A stretch of DNA of 64,000 bases from an uncultured Tateyamaria sp. (GTDB lineage Bacteria > Pseudomonadota > Alphaproteobacteria > Rhodobacterales > Rhodobacteraceae). The position numbers were made by a program, and so were the translations under genes. Under the pieces are notes generated by a model. That model worked only from the letters and a program-made list of their open reading frames with translations. It did not search any database and had not been told where the DNA came from. The DNA is taken from NCBI RefSeq assembly GCF_947503415.1, contig NZ_CANNDS010000004.1:329791-393790 (forward strand), given 5' to 3'. Position 1 is the stretch's first letter. Each line of letters begins with the position of its first letter. This document shows, in pieces, positions 53,359 to 61,976 of this stretch.

Positions 53359-54156
53359 TCAATCGCCGTCGGCGTTTGGAAGGTGCTCCAGATCGCAATA
53401 GTCGAACAGGACCTCTTCGAACGTGTCGCCGGTATCAAGCAGGACAGCGTTGATGCCCGCTTGTGCCCCGCTGTCGAGCATGTCGGTCTGCAGTTTCATA
53501 CCGTGCTTGTTGATGGCGCGCGCCTTGAGCAGCGGTGTCGTCGGGGTCGACGCGATGTAGTTTGCAACCGCAGACTTGTTCGAGATCACTTCGACATTGG
53601 CCGAGGCCTTGCCGATGTTGCCGGTGGACAGTGCCGCCGATCCACCCAGCGTGACTTGGGTGTTTTTGGTTTGGCACAGCAGGACGGTCATGCCCTCTGT
53701 CTCGTGCACATCGGTGACGACGAGGTAGTTCTTTTTCCATGTGCCAGCGGCCAGTTTCTGGGCCAGCTTGGATCCGATGGAGCCGATATTGGTCATGGAC
53801 CGGACCACCATGCCGGCGCCATTGTAGACCATGCTGTTCTTCTTTTCGAAGTTGACGGACAGTTGGACGGCGAAGTCCACGCCCTCCACCTTGCCCCCAC
53901 CATCGGCTGTGGCGTTCACGATGGACACACCGTCCGATTGCAGCGATTCCACTTCGACCCGAGCGCTGTTTTCGGTTTCGAATTGAATGTCGAAATCTCT
54001 CGCAATGTTCCCAAGTTTGGTGAACGCACCCCCTTTGCCTTTGCCTCCGTGAATGGTGCCGTAGTCCCCGATCTTGACCGTTCGGTTCGGCGGCCACATC
54101 ACTTGAAACCCAAACTGCTTTTCCATTGCTTTGGCGTAATCTGCTGGAAAACCCAT
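53359..54156 (-). CDS. Unrecognised 265-aa protein, beta-rich
   Basis: 265 residues from an ATG at 54156 with CAGGAGT six bases before, which decides the start against a longer in-frame extension. No signal peptide. The sequence opens MGFPADYAKAMEKQFGFQVM, then WPPNRTVKIGDYGTI and a KLGNIARDFDIQFE block, and continues in alternating hydrophobic strands (VEVESLQSDGVSIVNATADG, YLVVTDVHETEGMTVLLCQT). The ordered N-terminal layout, an amphipathic helix followed by a strand-turn block, suggests a membrane-active or structural fold, but no family can be named. It converges with tgt, 11 bases apart. Confidence 0.7.
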   Translation of the reverse strand: MGFPADYAKAMEKQFGFQVMWPPNRTVKIGDYGTIHGGKGKGGAFTKLGNIARDFDIQFETENSARVEVESLQSDGVSIVNATADGGGKVEGVDFAVQLSVNFEKKNSMVYNGAGMVVRSMTNIGSIGSKLAQKLAAGTWKKNYLVVTDVHETEGMTVLLCQTKNTQVTLGGSAALSTGNIGKASANVEVISNKSAVANYIASTPTTPLLKARAINKHGMKLQTDMLDSGAQAGINAVLLDTGDTFEEVLFDYCDLEHLPNADGD

Positions 54157-54406
54157 AATAAAACTCCTGAAAAATTGTGAAAATGCGCGGGAATCGATCC
54201 GCATGGGCGGAGTGTACCAGTGGTGCGGTGATTCTCGTAATTCGGGAATCTTTCGTGCCATGGGCATGCCTGACGGGGCAGGGGCGAACCAACAGATGTG
54301 ACCGGAGGCGACGTGGCGGGGACCAAAGGTCAGGAATTCCCCCATCGCCGCGTTTCCGAATGTGGCATACATTGTAATCAGTCGCACACCCTGGGGAGGG
54401 ACCGTC

Positions 54407-54475
54407 ATGCAGTTTGCAGTGTTCTCGTTTGTTTGGTTCTCAGTATCCGTATTGGCGGTCCTGACTCTGGTGTGA
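54407..54475 (+). CDS. Possible 22-aa membrane peptide
   Basis: MQFAVFSFVWFSVSVLAVLT plus LV: 22 residues, nearly all hydrophobic, preceded by GGGAGGGA at good spacing. It faces the convergent DUF4149 gene with a 7-base gap. Single-pass micropeptides of this kind exist, but chance is possible. Confidence 0.3.
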   Translation: MQFAVFSFVWFSVSVLAVLTLV

Positions 54476-54482
54476 CCCGCGC

Positions 54483-54875
54483 TTAGCTTGCCAGAATGAT
54501 CAGCGCCCACCCGGCAATGCCGATCTGGGCAAGTTGGATGATCACGCTGAGCCCGTGCAACAATTTGAACCGGGCCGTATCGCCGCGGTCCGTGGCCGCG
54601 TTGATCTGATGCATCAGGCTTTGGCGGGCATATAACGTGCTCAGCGCGACGCCGATCAGTAGCCACGCAGCCAGCGTGTTGATGAAAAAGGCGATGGCAC
54701 CGGCAACAGCAGCCGTTGCGATGACCCAAAGGTAATAGTGCGGGAATGCCCCTCGGATGCCCTTTCGCGCCAGCGCAGGCTCATAATTGGCGAACAAAAC
54801 GGCGGCAAAGCCGAATGAAAACAGGGTCATACCGCCAAACAACAGGGCGGTCAGCAATACGGCGAGTGTGGACAT
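54483..54875 (-). CDS. DUF4149-like small membrane protein
   Basis: 130 residues, four membrane helices (about 3-25, 45-65, 68-85, 108-128). The N-terminal FGGMTLFSFGFAAVLFANYE and the last helix match the DUF4149/TMEM205-like family. Function unknown. An AGGAG site precedes the ATG at 54875. Confidence 0.75.
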   Translation of the reverse strand: MSTLAVLLTALLFGGMTLFSFGFAAVLFANYEPALARKGIRGAFPHYYLWVIATAAVAGAIAFFINTLAAWLLIGVALSTLYARQSLMHQINAATDRGDTARFKLLHGLSVIIQLAQIGIAGWALIILAS

Positions 54876-55190
54876 GGGAAACTCCTCCTGAGCGTTGGGA
54901 TTTAGGCCCGACACCTCCCGATCAAGCACATCTGCGTGCGCAGATTGCCGCATGGAACAGAAATGATCGCACGATGTTGCGGTTTGTTAACGTTCGACCA
55001 CGACAATTTGTGCCAAAAAACTGGGGACAGATTGCTTCGCCCCATTGCACCCTTGCCGCGTGCGCGTCAGGATGCACCTTGAAACCGAGCGGCTGGGATC
55101 ACAGATCAAACAGTCCGACACACGGAGACAGCACAGGGTTGCCGCCAAGCGGGACCGCGCTGTCTTGCCAATGATAAGGAATTATTGAGT
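54876..55190 (+). promoter_or_regulatory. Upstream region of lon (and of the divergent DUF4149 gene)
   Basis: 315 bases without a convincing gene. A CTTGAAA element (55078-55084) could be the -35 of a heat-shock sigma32-type promoter, but I do not see a clear -10 partner at the right distance. AAGGA at 55176-55180 is the ribosome-binding site that decides the lon start at 55191. Confidence 0.3.
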
Positions 55191-57599
55191 ATGCAAGAGC
55201 CACTCAACGCCTCGTACCCGGTGCTGCCGCTGCGCGATATCGTGGTGTTCCCCCACATGATCGTGCCGCTGTTCGTTGGACGTGACAAATCCGTCCGCGC
55301 GCTGGAAGAGGTGATGGCCGACGACAAGCAGATCCTGCTGTCGAGCCAGATCGACCCGTCCATCGACGACCCCGAAGCATCCGGCATCTACAAGGCTGGC
55401 GTTCTGGCCAATGTGCTGCAATTGCTGAAATTGCCCGATGGCACCGTAAAGGTGCTGGTGGAAGGGCAGGCGCGCGTGCGCATCACCGAGTATCTGGACA
55501 ATGACAACTTCTTTGAGGCCCGCGCCGAGTATCTGACCGAGATGCCGGGTGACGTGGCCACGACCGAAGCCCTGCTGCGGTCCGTCGCTGACGAGTTCGA
55601 GCGCTATGCCAAGGTGAAGAAAAACATCCCCGAAGAGGCACTGGCCGCTGTCGGGGAAACGACCGAACCTGCCAAACTGGCCGATCTGGTGGCCGGGCAT
55701 CTGGGCATCGAGGTAGATCAGAAGCAGGACCTGCTTGAGACGCTGGCGGTGAGCGAGCGGCTTGAGAAGGTCTATGGCCTTATGCAGGGCGAAATGTCTG
55801 TTCTGCAGGTCGAGAAGAAGATCAAGACCCGCGTGAAGTCCCAGATGGAGCGGACGCAACGCGAGTATTATCTGAACGAACAGATGAAAGCGATCCAGCA
55901 AGAGCTGGGCGATGGCGAAGACGGCAAGAACGAAGTTGCTGAACTTGAAGCGAAAATCGCTGAAACCAAGCTGTCGAAAGAAGCGCGCGAGAAAGCCGAT
56001 GCAGAGCTGAAGAAGCTCAAGAACATGTCGCCCATGTCGGCCGAGGCCACTGTTGTGCGCAATTATCTGGACTGGATGCTGTCGATCCCGTGGGGCGTGA
56101 AATCCCGCGTGAAGAAGGATCTGGGCCGGGCCGAGCGTATCCTTGATAACGACCATTATGGCCTTGAAAAGGTCAAGGAGCGCATTGTCGAGTATCTGGC
56201 GGTACAGCAGCGTTCGAAGAAAATGAAGGGCCCGATCATGTGTCTGGTTGGCCCTCCGGGTGTGGGTAAAACCTCGCTGGGCAAATCGGTCGCCAAAGCC
56301 ACGGGGCGCGAGTTCATTCGCATCTCTCTGGGTGGCGTGCGTGACGAATCCGAAATCCGGGGGCACCGTCGGACCTATATCGGGTCGATGCCCGGCAAGA
56401 TCATTCAGGCGTTGAAGAAGGCGAAGACCACCAATCCCCTCATCCTGCTCGATGAGATCGACAAGATGGGACAGGACTTCCGCGGTGATCCGGCCTCGGC
56501 CATGCTTGAGGTGCTTGATCCGGAACAGAACGGCACGTTTGTGGACCACTACTTGGAAGTGGAATACGACCTGTCGAACGTGATGTTCCTGACCACGTCG
56601 AACAGCTACAACATGCCGGGTCCGTTGCTTGACCGGATGGAGATCATTCCGCTGGCGGGCTACACCGAAGATGAAAAGCGCGAGATTGCCAAGCAGCACC
56701 TGATCGCAAAGCAGGTGAAGAATCACGGTCTGAAGAAGTCCGAGTTCGTGCTGCAGGACGACGCGTTGTCGGACATCATCCGCTACTACACGCGGGAAGC
56801 CGGTGTGCGGAACCTTGAGCGCGAGATTGCCAAGGTGGCACGGAAATCGCTGACCAAGATCGTCAAGAAAGAGGCTGAGGAAGTCGTTGTAACCTCTGAA
56901 AACCTCGACGATTTTCTGGGTGTGCGCAAGCACCGCTATGGTCTGGCCGAACAGGATGACCAAATCGGCGTCGTGACCGGTCTGGCCTGGACGTCTGTAG
57001 GCGGTGACCTGTTGCATATCGAGGCGCTGAAGCTGCCCGGCAAAGGTCGGATGAAGACCACCGGTAAGCTGGGTGACGTGATGAAGGAATCCATCGACGC
57101 GGCCAGCTCTTACGTGCGGTCCATCAGCCCCGAAATTGGGGTGAAGCCGCCCCTGTTCGACAAGACGGACATCCACGTGCACGTGCCCGACGGTGCGACG
57201 CCCAAGGATGGCCCCTCTGCCGGCCTTGCGATGGTGACATCCATTGTGTCCGTGCTGACTGGCATTCCGGTCCGCAGAGACATCGCCATGACGGGCGAGG
57301 TGTCGCTGCGCGGCAACGCAATGCCCATCGGCGGGCTGAAGGAAAAGCTGCTGGCGGCGCTGCGCGGCGGGATCAAGACCGTTCTCATTCCAGAGGAGAA
57401 CGAGAAGGACCTGACCGAAATACCCGACAACGTGAAAGAGGGCTTGGAAATCATCCCCGTTTCTCATGTGACCGAGGTGCTGGAGCGTGCGCTGGTGTCC
57501 AAGCCGGATGCCATCGAATGGGACGAAGCGGCCGAAGAAGCAGCGGCTGCTGCGGCGGCGACGGCGCGCGATTCCGGGGCAGGCGCAACAGCGCACTGA
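55191..57599 (+). CDS. lon: ATP-dependent protease Lon
   Basis: 802 residues. N-terminal LON substrate-binding domain (YPVLPLRDIVVFPHMIVPLF), central coiled coil (EYYLNEQMKAIQQELG), AAA+ domain with Walker A GPPGVGKTSLGKS, and a peptidase domain with the catalytic dyad Ser676 (PKDGPSAGLAM) and Lys719 (GGLKEKLLAA). Lon degrades unfolded and selected regulatory proteins. The ATG at 55191 has AAGGA ten bases before; an in-frame TTG two codons earlier is too close to it. The C-terminal alanine run EEAAAAAAATAR is low-complexity. Confidence 0.97.
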   Translation: MQEPLNASYPVLPLRDIVVFPHMIVPLFVGRDKSVRALEEVMADDKQILLSSQIDPSIDDPEASGIYKAGVLANVLQLLKLPDGTVKVLVEGQARVRITEYLDNDNFFEARAEYLTEMPGDVATTEALLRSVADEFERYAKVKKNIPEEALAAVGETTEPAKLADLVAGHLGIEVDQKQDLLETLAVSERLEKVYGLMQGEMSVLQVEKKIKTRVKSQMERTQREYYLNEQMKAIQQELGDGEDGKNEVAELEAKIAETKLSKEAREKADAELKKLKNMSPMSAEATVVRNYLDWMLSIPWGVKSRVKKDLGRAERILDNDHYGLEKVKERIVEYLAVQQRSKKMKGPIMCLVGPPGVGKTSLGKSVAKATGREFIRISLGGVRDESEIRGHRRTYIGSMPGKIIQALKKAKTTNPLILLDEIDKMGQDFRGDPASAMLEVLDPEQNGTFVDHYLEVEYDLSNVMFLTTSNSYNMPGPLLDRMEIIPLAGYTEDEKREIAKQHLIAKQVKNHGLKKSEFVLQDDALSDIIRYYTREAGVRNLEREIAKVARKSLTKIVKKEAEEVVVTSENLDDFLGVRKHRYGLAEQDDQIGVVTGLAWTSVGGDLLHIEALKLPGKGRMKTTGKLGDVMKESIDAASSYVRSISPEIGVKPPLFDKTDIHVHVPDGATPKDGPSAGLAMVTSIVSVLTGIPVRRDIAMTGEVSLRGNAMPIGGLKEKLLAALRGGIKTVLIPEENEKDLTEIPDNVKEGLEIIPVSHVTEVLERALVSKPDAIEWDEAAEEAAAAAAATARDSGAGATAH

Positions 57600-57617
57600 C
57601 TTGTATTGTAGTTTAGG

Positions 57618-57652
57618 AAGGGCGCGTAAGCTGTTGCTTGCGCGCCCTTTTT
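57618..57652 (+). terminator. Intrinsic terminator of lon
   Basis: 13-bp stem with one mismatch (57618-57630 with 57637-57649), six-base loop, followed by TTTTT (57648-57652). Confidence 0.92.
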
Positions 57653-57797
57653 GTTTCCGGATGTCTTGTGTGCCCAAGAAATGTTGCCAAAACCGCGACA
57701 ATCCAAGTTCATTTTGCCGTTTTGTTGCGATGTTATGGATTGAGTTAAAGTTTCACGATATGGGTGCTGCGAGCAGTCCATAACGGAGAAGGCCAAA

Positions 57798-58283
57798 ATG
57801 GCGACCCGCACCACAAAGACGACCCCCAAAACCACAACGACCCGCAGCACCGCGACCAAATCCAAATCGACGACCAAGGCAACGACACCGGCCAAGAGCA
57901 CTGCGACGCCCGCTCCGGTCAAATCGGCGGCTCCTGTGGTCGTGGACGCGCCGACCCCCGTGGTGGCTGGTCCGATGATGCGCAAGAAAGAGTTGGTTGA
58001 CGCGGCTGTCGCGCGCAGCGGCCTGAAGAAAAAAGACGTCAAACCGGCCATTGAAGCGGCATTGGCCGTGATGGGTGAGGCGCTGCAGGATGGCCGCAAG
58101 CTCAATCTGCCGCCGTTTGGCAAGGTGAAGATCAACCGCGAGAAGAAGCTTGCGTCTGGCCGCATGCTGGTGGCCCGCATCCGGCAGAACGATGGCACTG
58201 CCAAACCTGCTGACGACCAAGGGCCCGACACCGGGTCGAGTGCGGATACAGCACCCGGAACGGACAAGACCGCAGCCGAATAG
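57798..58283 (+). CDS. HU/IHF-family DNA-binding protein with basic N-terminal tail
   Basis: 161 residues. Residues about 60-135 match the HU fold (MMRKKELVDAAVARSGLKKK, LNLPPFGKVKINREKKL). The first 58 residues are a low-complexity Thr/Lys/Ala/Pro tail (TRTTKTTPKTTTTRSTATKS), resembling a linker-histone tail, and the last 25 are acidic/disordered. HU proteins bend and compact DNA; a basic tail would add non-specific neutralisation of DNA. It is a separate gene after the lon terminator, as often found in this group. Confidence 0.88.
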   Translation: MATRTTKTTPKTTTTRSTATKSKSTTKATTPAKSTATPAPVKSAAPVVVDAPTPVVAGPMMRKKELVDAAVARSGLKKKDVKPAIEAALAVMGEALQDGRKLNLPPFGKVKINREKKLASGRMLVARIRQNDGTAKPADDQGPDTGSSADTAPGTDKTAAE

Positions 58284-58343
58284 CGTTTTGGGCCTGCTGG
58301 CCCTTGCAAGGTCCCGCGCACTTGGCTAAGACGCGCGGGCTTT

Positions 58344-58418
58344 GGGTGATTAGCTCAGTGGTAGAGCGCTTCGTTCACATCGAAGATGTCAGGAGTTCGA
58401 ATCTCTTATCACCCACCA
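58344..58418 (+). tRNA. tRNA-Val, anticodon CAC
   Basis: 75 bases including an encoded CCA. Acceptor arms GGGTGAT and ATCACCC pair; the anticodon arm CTTCG-TTCACAT-CGAAG gives CAC; T-arm GGAGTTCGAATCTC is regular. Reads GUG codons. Confidence 0.93.
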
Positions 58419-58497
58419 AGCATTCCCATTTCGGATTTAAGCTGCGTGCCCTCTGGCTGTAGGCCTGACCTTCGCGGTTGTCCGGGACGGGAGGTCG

Positions 58498-58518
58498 ATC
58501 TCTTATCACCCTCCAAGC
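58498..58518 (+). repeat. Duplicated 3' end of tRNA-Val
   Basis: Twenty of 21 bases of the tRNA-Val 3' end plus the following AAGC (58401-58421) recur here, 97 bases downstream; only the discriminator base differs. No other tRNA part is present, so it is a fragment, not a gene. Such duplicates mark attachment sites or decayed insertions at tRNA 3' ends. Confidence 0.7.
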
Positions 58519-58704
58519 TTTGCCGTTGCGAATTCGAGCCGCGGTGGCTTTTGTTGATGACTTGACAGACGCGGCTTGGCGCTATGGCCGGTTCACTGTC
58601 ATTCATTACACCTCAGACCGACAAGATTCCGTTCCACAGGGAAGCCTTATCGCGTTGCCTTAAGCACCATGTCCCTACAACCGGTCGATGCCCCGCTCGG
58701 CGCT

Positions 58705-58992
58705 TTACGTTTGCGCACCATCCCTGAACACATGATGCCAGCGCAGAATACGAACCGATTGCCTGAGACCCGACGGCCAGAAGGGGTCCGCCTCGACCAG
58801 TTTCTGCGCCTCTTCGTGCGTGTCGACTTCGACCAACCACGCACCGCCCGCCCCATCCGATCCATCGAAAAGTGGACCCGCCGATTGGATTTGCTTGGCG
58901 TTTTCGGCCAGAAACGCCAGATGCTCTTTCATCAACGCATCTCGCATATGGGACATGTCCGGGGCGTCTTCGAACAGGATAAGGTAAATCAA
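58705..58992 (-). CDS. YciI-family protein with TTG start
   Basis: 95 residues. The frame IYLILFEDAPDMSHMRDALM with HLAFLAENAKQIQSAGPLF is diagnostic of YciI, a ferredoxin-like fold. The TTG at 58992 is preceded by GGAGG at six bases, an excellent site, and there is no ATG that leaves the family N-terminus intact. YciI proteins are of uncertain catalytic role. The converging tRNA-fragment region lies downstream. Confidence 0.85.
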   Translation of the reverse strand: MIYLILFEDAPDMSHMRDALMKEHLAFLAENAKQIQSAGPLFDGSDGAGGAWLVEVDTHEEAQKLVEADPFWPSGLRQSVRILRWHHVFRDGAQT

Positions 58993-59056
58993 TTGCGGCC
59001 TCCACGGTTGCTGCACACAGTGTGAACCTGCAAAATTGGCGGGTAAATGTGCATGA

Positions 59057-59884
59057 GTGCAGGAAAGGCCAGCAAAATTGCAGGGGATCGATTGGGAAGA
59101 CTTGCACATCCTGCATGCCGTCGCGCATGCGGGCAGCTTTGCCAGCGCAGGTCAGGTGCTGGGCCAGCACGAAACAACGGTCGCGCGGCGCATTCGCAAG
59201 CTGGAACAGGCGTGCGGGCACATTCTGTGGCGCGGACCCGAGGCGGGTTTGACCGAAGAAGGGCACCTGCTGCTGTCGCATGTCGATGTCATGCAGGCAG
59301 AGGTACACGCCGCGCAAACCGCACTTGGCGGTGGCGCGCAGCCGAACGGCGCCGTGCGTCTTACCGCCGTGCCGTGGATCGTCGAAACCGTGCTGATCCC
59401 CGTGCTTGCGGACTGGCGGCCATCCGCGCCGGAGGTGCGAGTGTCCCTGCTTGCCGATCATGGCAACCTGAGCCTTTTGCAGGGCGATGCGGACATCGCG
59501 TTGCGGTTGGCGCGGCCCGAAGGTGAGGGCGACGCGGTGGCGCGGAAACTGTGCGACGTGCCCTTTGTCGCGGCTGGCGATGGCCCGGGCTGGATCGGAT
59601 ACGGCCCTGAAAACGCACATCTTCCCCAATCCATTTGGACAGAGGCGATGCAGGAACCCATCGCGCTGCGGGTGTCGGATGTAATGTCCGCGCGGGCCGC
59701 CGTGGCCCAAGGCATCGGCAAGGCATGGTTGCCGCGCGCCCTGGCGGCTGGATTTCCGACATCGGCCCACGTGGAATCGCGTCCGCTTTGGTGCGTCTTG
59801 CATCCGCGCACCCGGTTTGCGCCGGGTGTCCGCGCGGTTGTGGACCACGTACTGCCCCTTGTGGCGCGCGCCGTGTGCGCGTAG
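59057..59884 (+). CDS. LysR-family regulator, divergent from yciI-like gene
   Basis: 275 residues, a little short for LysR. The HTH is DLHILHAVAHAGSFASAGQV with HETTVARRIRKLEQACG, then an effector domain from about 95 (GAVRLTAVPWIVETVLIPVL). The likely start is GTG at 59057; a TTG seven codons later is possible. Divergent position suggests it controls the yciI-like gene. Confidence 0.85.
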   Translation: MQERPAKLQGIDWEDLHILHAVAHAGSFASAGQVLGQHETTVARRIRKLEQACGHILWRGPEAGLTEEGHLLLSHVDVMQAEVHAAQTALGGGAQPNGAVRLTAVPWIVETVLIPVLADWRPSAPEVRVSLLADHGNLSLLQGDADIALRLARPEGEGDAVARKLCDVPFVAAGDGPGWIGYGPENAHLPQSIWTEAMQEPIALRVSDVMSARAAVAQGIGKAWLPRALAAGFPTSAHVESRPLWCVLHPRTRFAPGVRAVVDHVLPLVARAVCA

Positions 59885-59893
59885 CTCAGCCCC

Positions 59894-60475
59894 ATGACCT
59901 ATCCCGACCTTCTGATCCTGCGCCATGGTGAGACGGAGTGGAACCGTGCGGGCCGCATGCAGGGTGAGGCGGACAGCCCGCTGACTGACCGTGGCCGCGC
60001 GCAGGCCGCAGCGCAGGGTCGATTGCTTGGTCAAATGGACCTGACGCGGTGGGGGATGTGGACAAGCCCTTTGGGCCGCTGTTTGCAAACGGCGGCGATT
60101 GCCTTGGGGGATCAAGCGGGCATGGCGCGACAAGACCGCCGGTTGATCGAAATCACCCTTGGCGACTGGACTGGAAAGTTGCGCACGGAGATTGCTGCCG
60201 AAGCACCTCTGCTCTTTGACGCTGGGGACGGTATGGACTGGTATGATCATGCGCCGGGCGGCGAGGGCCTTGAGGCGCTCTATGCCCGCACAGGCGCGTT
60301 TCTGGCGGACCTTGAGCAGCCCGCAGTCATCGTCACCCACGGGATCACATCGCGCATGATGCGCTGCCACTACCTGGGGCTGGAGCCTGCCGCGTTCGCC
60401 GATTTGCCCGGCGGACAGGGCGTCATTTACCACATGGCCAGCGGCGCGCAGTCTTGCCTTGCAGAAGGGGGTTGA
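59894..60475 (+). CDS. Histidine-phosphatase (phosphoglycerate-mutase-like) family protein
   Basis: 193 residues with the RHGETEWN catalytic signature at about 10-17, a conserved second histidine in VIVTHGITSRMM and the intervening LIEITLGDWTGKL. Members include phosphoglycerate mutases and small-molecule phosphatases; the substrate is not decided by sequence. It begins nine bases after the LysR stop. Confidence 0.9.
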   Translation: MTYPDLLILRHGETEWNRAGRMQGEADSPLTDRGRAQAAAQGRLLGQMDLTRWGMWTSPLGRCLQTAAIALGDQAGMARQDRRLIEITLGDWTGKLRTEIAAEAPLLFDAGDGMDWYDHAPGGEGLEALYARTGAFLADLEQPAVIVTHGITSRMMRCHYLGLEPAAFADLPGGQGVIYHMASGAQSCLAEGG

Positions 60476-60511
60476 ACGCCCCCGCAGCCTTGGGCTAAGA
60501 GGCGTCATATC

Positions 60512-60587
<76 letters not shown>

Positions 60588-60829
60588 TACCCCTCCATTC
60601 ATTTTGCCTGTTTCGTGCCTGTTGACGCGTCGTCTTGGTTTGCCAATTCGCGTTTGGTTCGTGCCGAGGACGCGGCCAAAGCGAACGGCGCTTCCTCAGG
60701 GGCTGACATCACTGCTTGTGAAGCAGCATGTTCTGACCGTATTGGTGCATTTGGGACAAGCGGCGCTGACATCATTCGGGCACGGGTATGGCCTCGTGCA
60801 TTCTGATCCAGCAGACCTTGGGGGGTAGG

Positions 60830-61540
60830 ATGACAGATACCGCGTTGGATGAGGTGCGCGCCGAAACGGACACCGGCGCGCTTTGGGCATTGTTGCTGCG
60901 GTATTTCCACGACCACGGCATCAGCAAGGTCAGTTATCATCACTGTTCCGGTGATTTCCGGACGCGGCGCGCCGTCAACATCAGCGCGGACGGCTTCTCC
61001 GATGAATGGGTGTGCCATTACATCGAGCAAAAGCTCTATACGATTGACCCTATCACCGAATTTGCGCAGGCCGTCACCACTCCGTTTCGCTGGTCCGACA
61101 TTCGGGACCTTGTGCGTCTGACGGCGGATCAGCAGACCTATCTGGACGAAATGCGCGAGGCGGGCGTCGGCGACGGGCTGGCCTTTCAGGTGTTCGGGCC
61201 AGGCCTGCGCAACGGGTATGTGGGGTTGGGCATGGATCATCCGCGGGACTTTCCGGCTGATTCCAGCATCCTCGACATCCAGATCATGGCGCAGGCAGGC
61301 CACATTCGCTATTGCGAACTGAACCCACCCGCGCTGGCGTTGGCTGACCTGTCGCCCCGCGAACGTCAGATCTTGCGATGGATCGCGCGCGGCAAGTCCA
61401 ACAGCGCAATTGCGGATATATTGCTGTTGTCACCGCACACGGTCGACACGCTTGTTCGGCGCATTTTTGCAAAGCTGGGTGTCGCGGACCGGACAACGGC
61501 TGCCATCCAAGGGATTGGCGCCGGTCTGATCCTGCCCTGA
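60830..61540 (+). CDS. Orphan LuxR-type quorum-sensing regulator
   Basis: 236 residues. The autoinducer-binding domain keeps the usual ligand residues as Trp60, Tyr64, Asp73-Pro74 and Trp88 (DEWVCHYIEQKLYTIDP, FRWSD). The C-terminal LuxR HTH is DLSPRERQILRWIARGKSNS and LLLSPHTVDTLVRRIFAKLG. No acyl-homoserine-lactone synthase gene is in the window, so it is an orphan receptor here. The ATG at 60830 has GGGGGTAGG upstream. Confidence 0.92.
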   Translation: MTDTALDEVRAETDTGALWALLLRYFHDHGISKVSYHHCSGDFRTRRAVNISADGFSDEWVCHYIEQKLYTIDPITEFAQAVTTPFRWSDIRDLVRLTADQQTYLDEMREAGVGDGLAFQVFGPGLRNGYVGLGMDHPRDFPADSSILDIQIMAQAGHIRYCELNPPALALADLSPRERQILRWIARGKSNSAIADILLLSPHTVDTLVRRIFAKLGVADRTTAAIQGIGAGLILP

Positions 61541-61541
61541 A

Positions 61542-61569
61542 GTCATGTCACGTAAGCGCGTGACATGAC
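61542..61569. repeat. Perfect inverted repeat between luxR-type gene and 81-aa gene
   Basis: 11-bp arms GTCATGTCACG (61542-61552) and CGTGACATGAC (61559-61569) with a 6-base spacer. No T-run follows. It could be a terminator-like stem or an operator for the 81-aa gene. Confidence 0.6.
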
Positions 61570-61628
61570 ATGCCTCACCCGCACTCCCTAGAACGCATGA
61601 CGCTTTAGCAGATGTTTAGGGAATTGTT

Positions 61629-61874
61629 ATGCAAGGAATTACCGTCCAGAGCCCCGTGCTGGGTGCACAGGTGCAGGGGCTGTTGCGAGAGTTGGATGAT
61701 CTTCCGCAAGAAGGGAAAACAAGTGCCGCATTGGCCGTAGCGGCCAGCCTGCTCGAATATGCAGCCTACGAAATGGCTCAGTCAGACGAAGCGCGGGAGG
61801 TCGCCCGTCTGATCCTCTTGGCCGCTGACATGGAGCGCACGGCACAGGAATTGCGCGACAAGTCGCAGGGCTGA
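61629..61874 (+). CDS. Unknown 81-aa helical protein next to the LuxR gene
   Basis: 81 residues, predicted all alpha-helical (LRELDDLPQEGKTSAALAVA, ASLLEYAAYEMAQSDEAREV), no membrane segment. It starts 88 bases after the LuxR-type gene and behind the inverted repeat. No family recognised; possible target or partner of the regulator. Confidence 0.7.
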   Translation: MQGITVQSPVLGAQVQGLLRELDDLPQEGKTSAALAVAASLLEYAAYEMAQSDEAREVARLILLAADMERTAQELRDKSQG

Positions 61875-61976
61875 TCCCGTCACCTGTGAAGCGGCGCACA
61901 GGCGGGGTGGACATCTGTTGCTTGTGGGATGGGTTTCAGCCGTTATCTTGCAGGGAGATCCCCAAGGAGAACCCCC

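Noticed and set aside
53359..54156. Bacterial gasdermin
   Set aside because: Overall size and N-terminal layout are loosely similar, but there is no N-terminal palmitoylated Cys, no characteristic early LPR-like block and no adjacent caspase-like protease.
58401..58518. CRISPR-like repeat or second tRNA-Val gene
   Set aside because: Only two copies of 21 bases. The second copy lacks every other tRNA arm.
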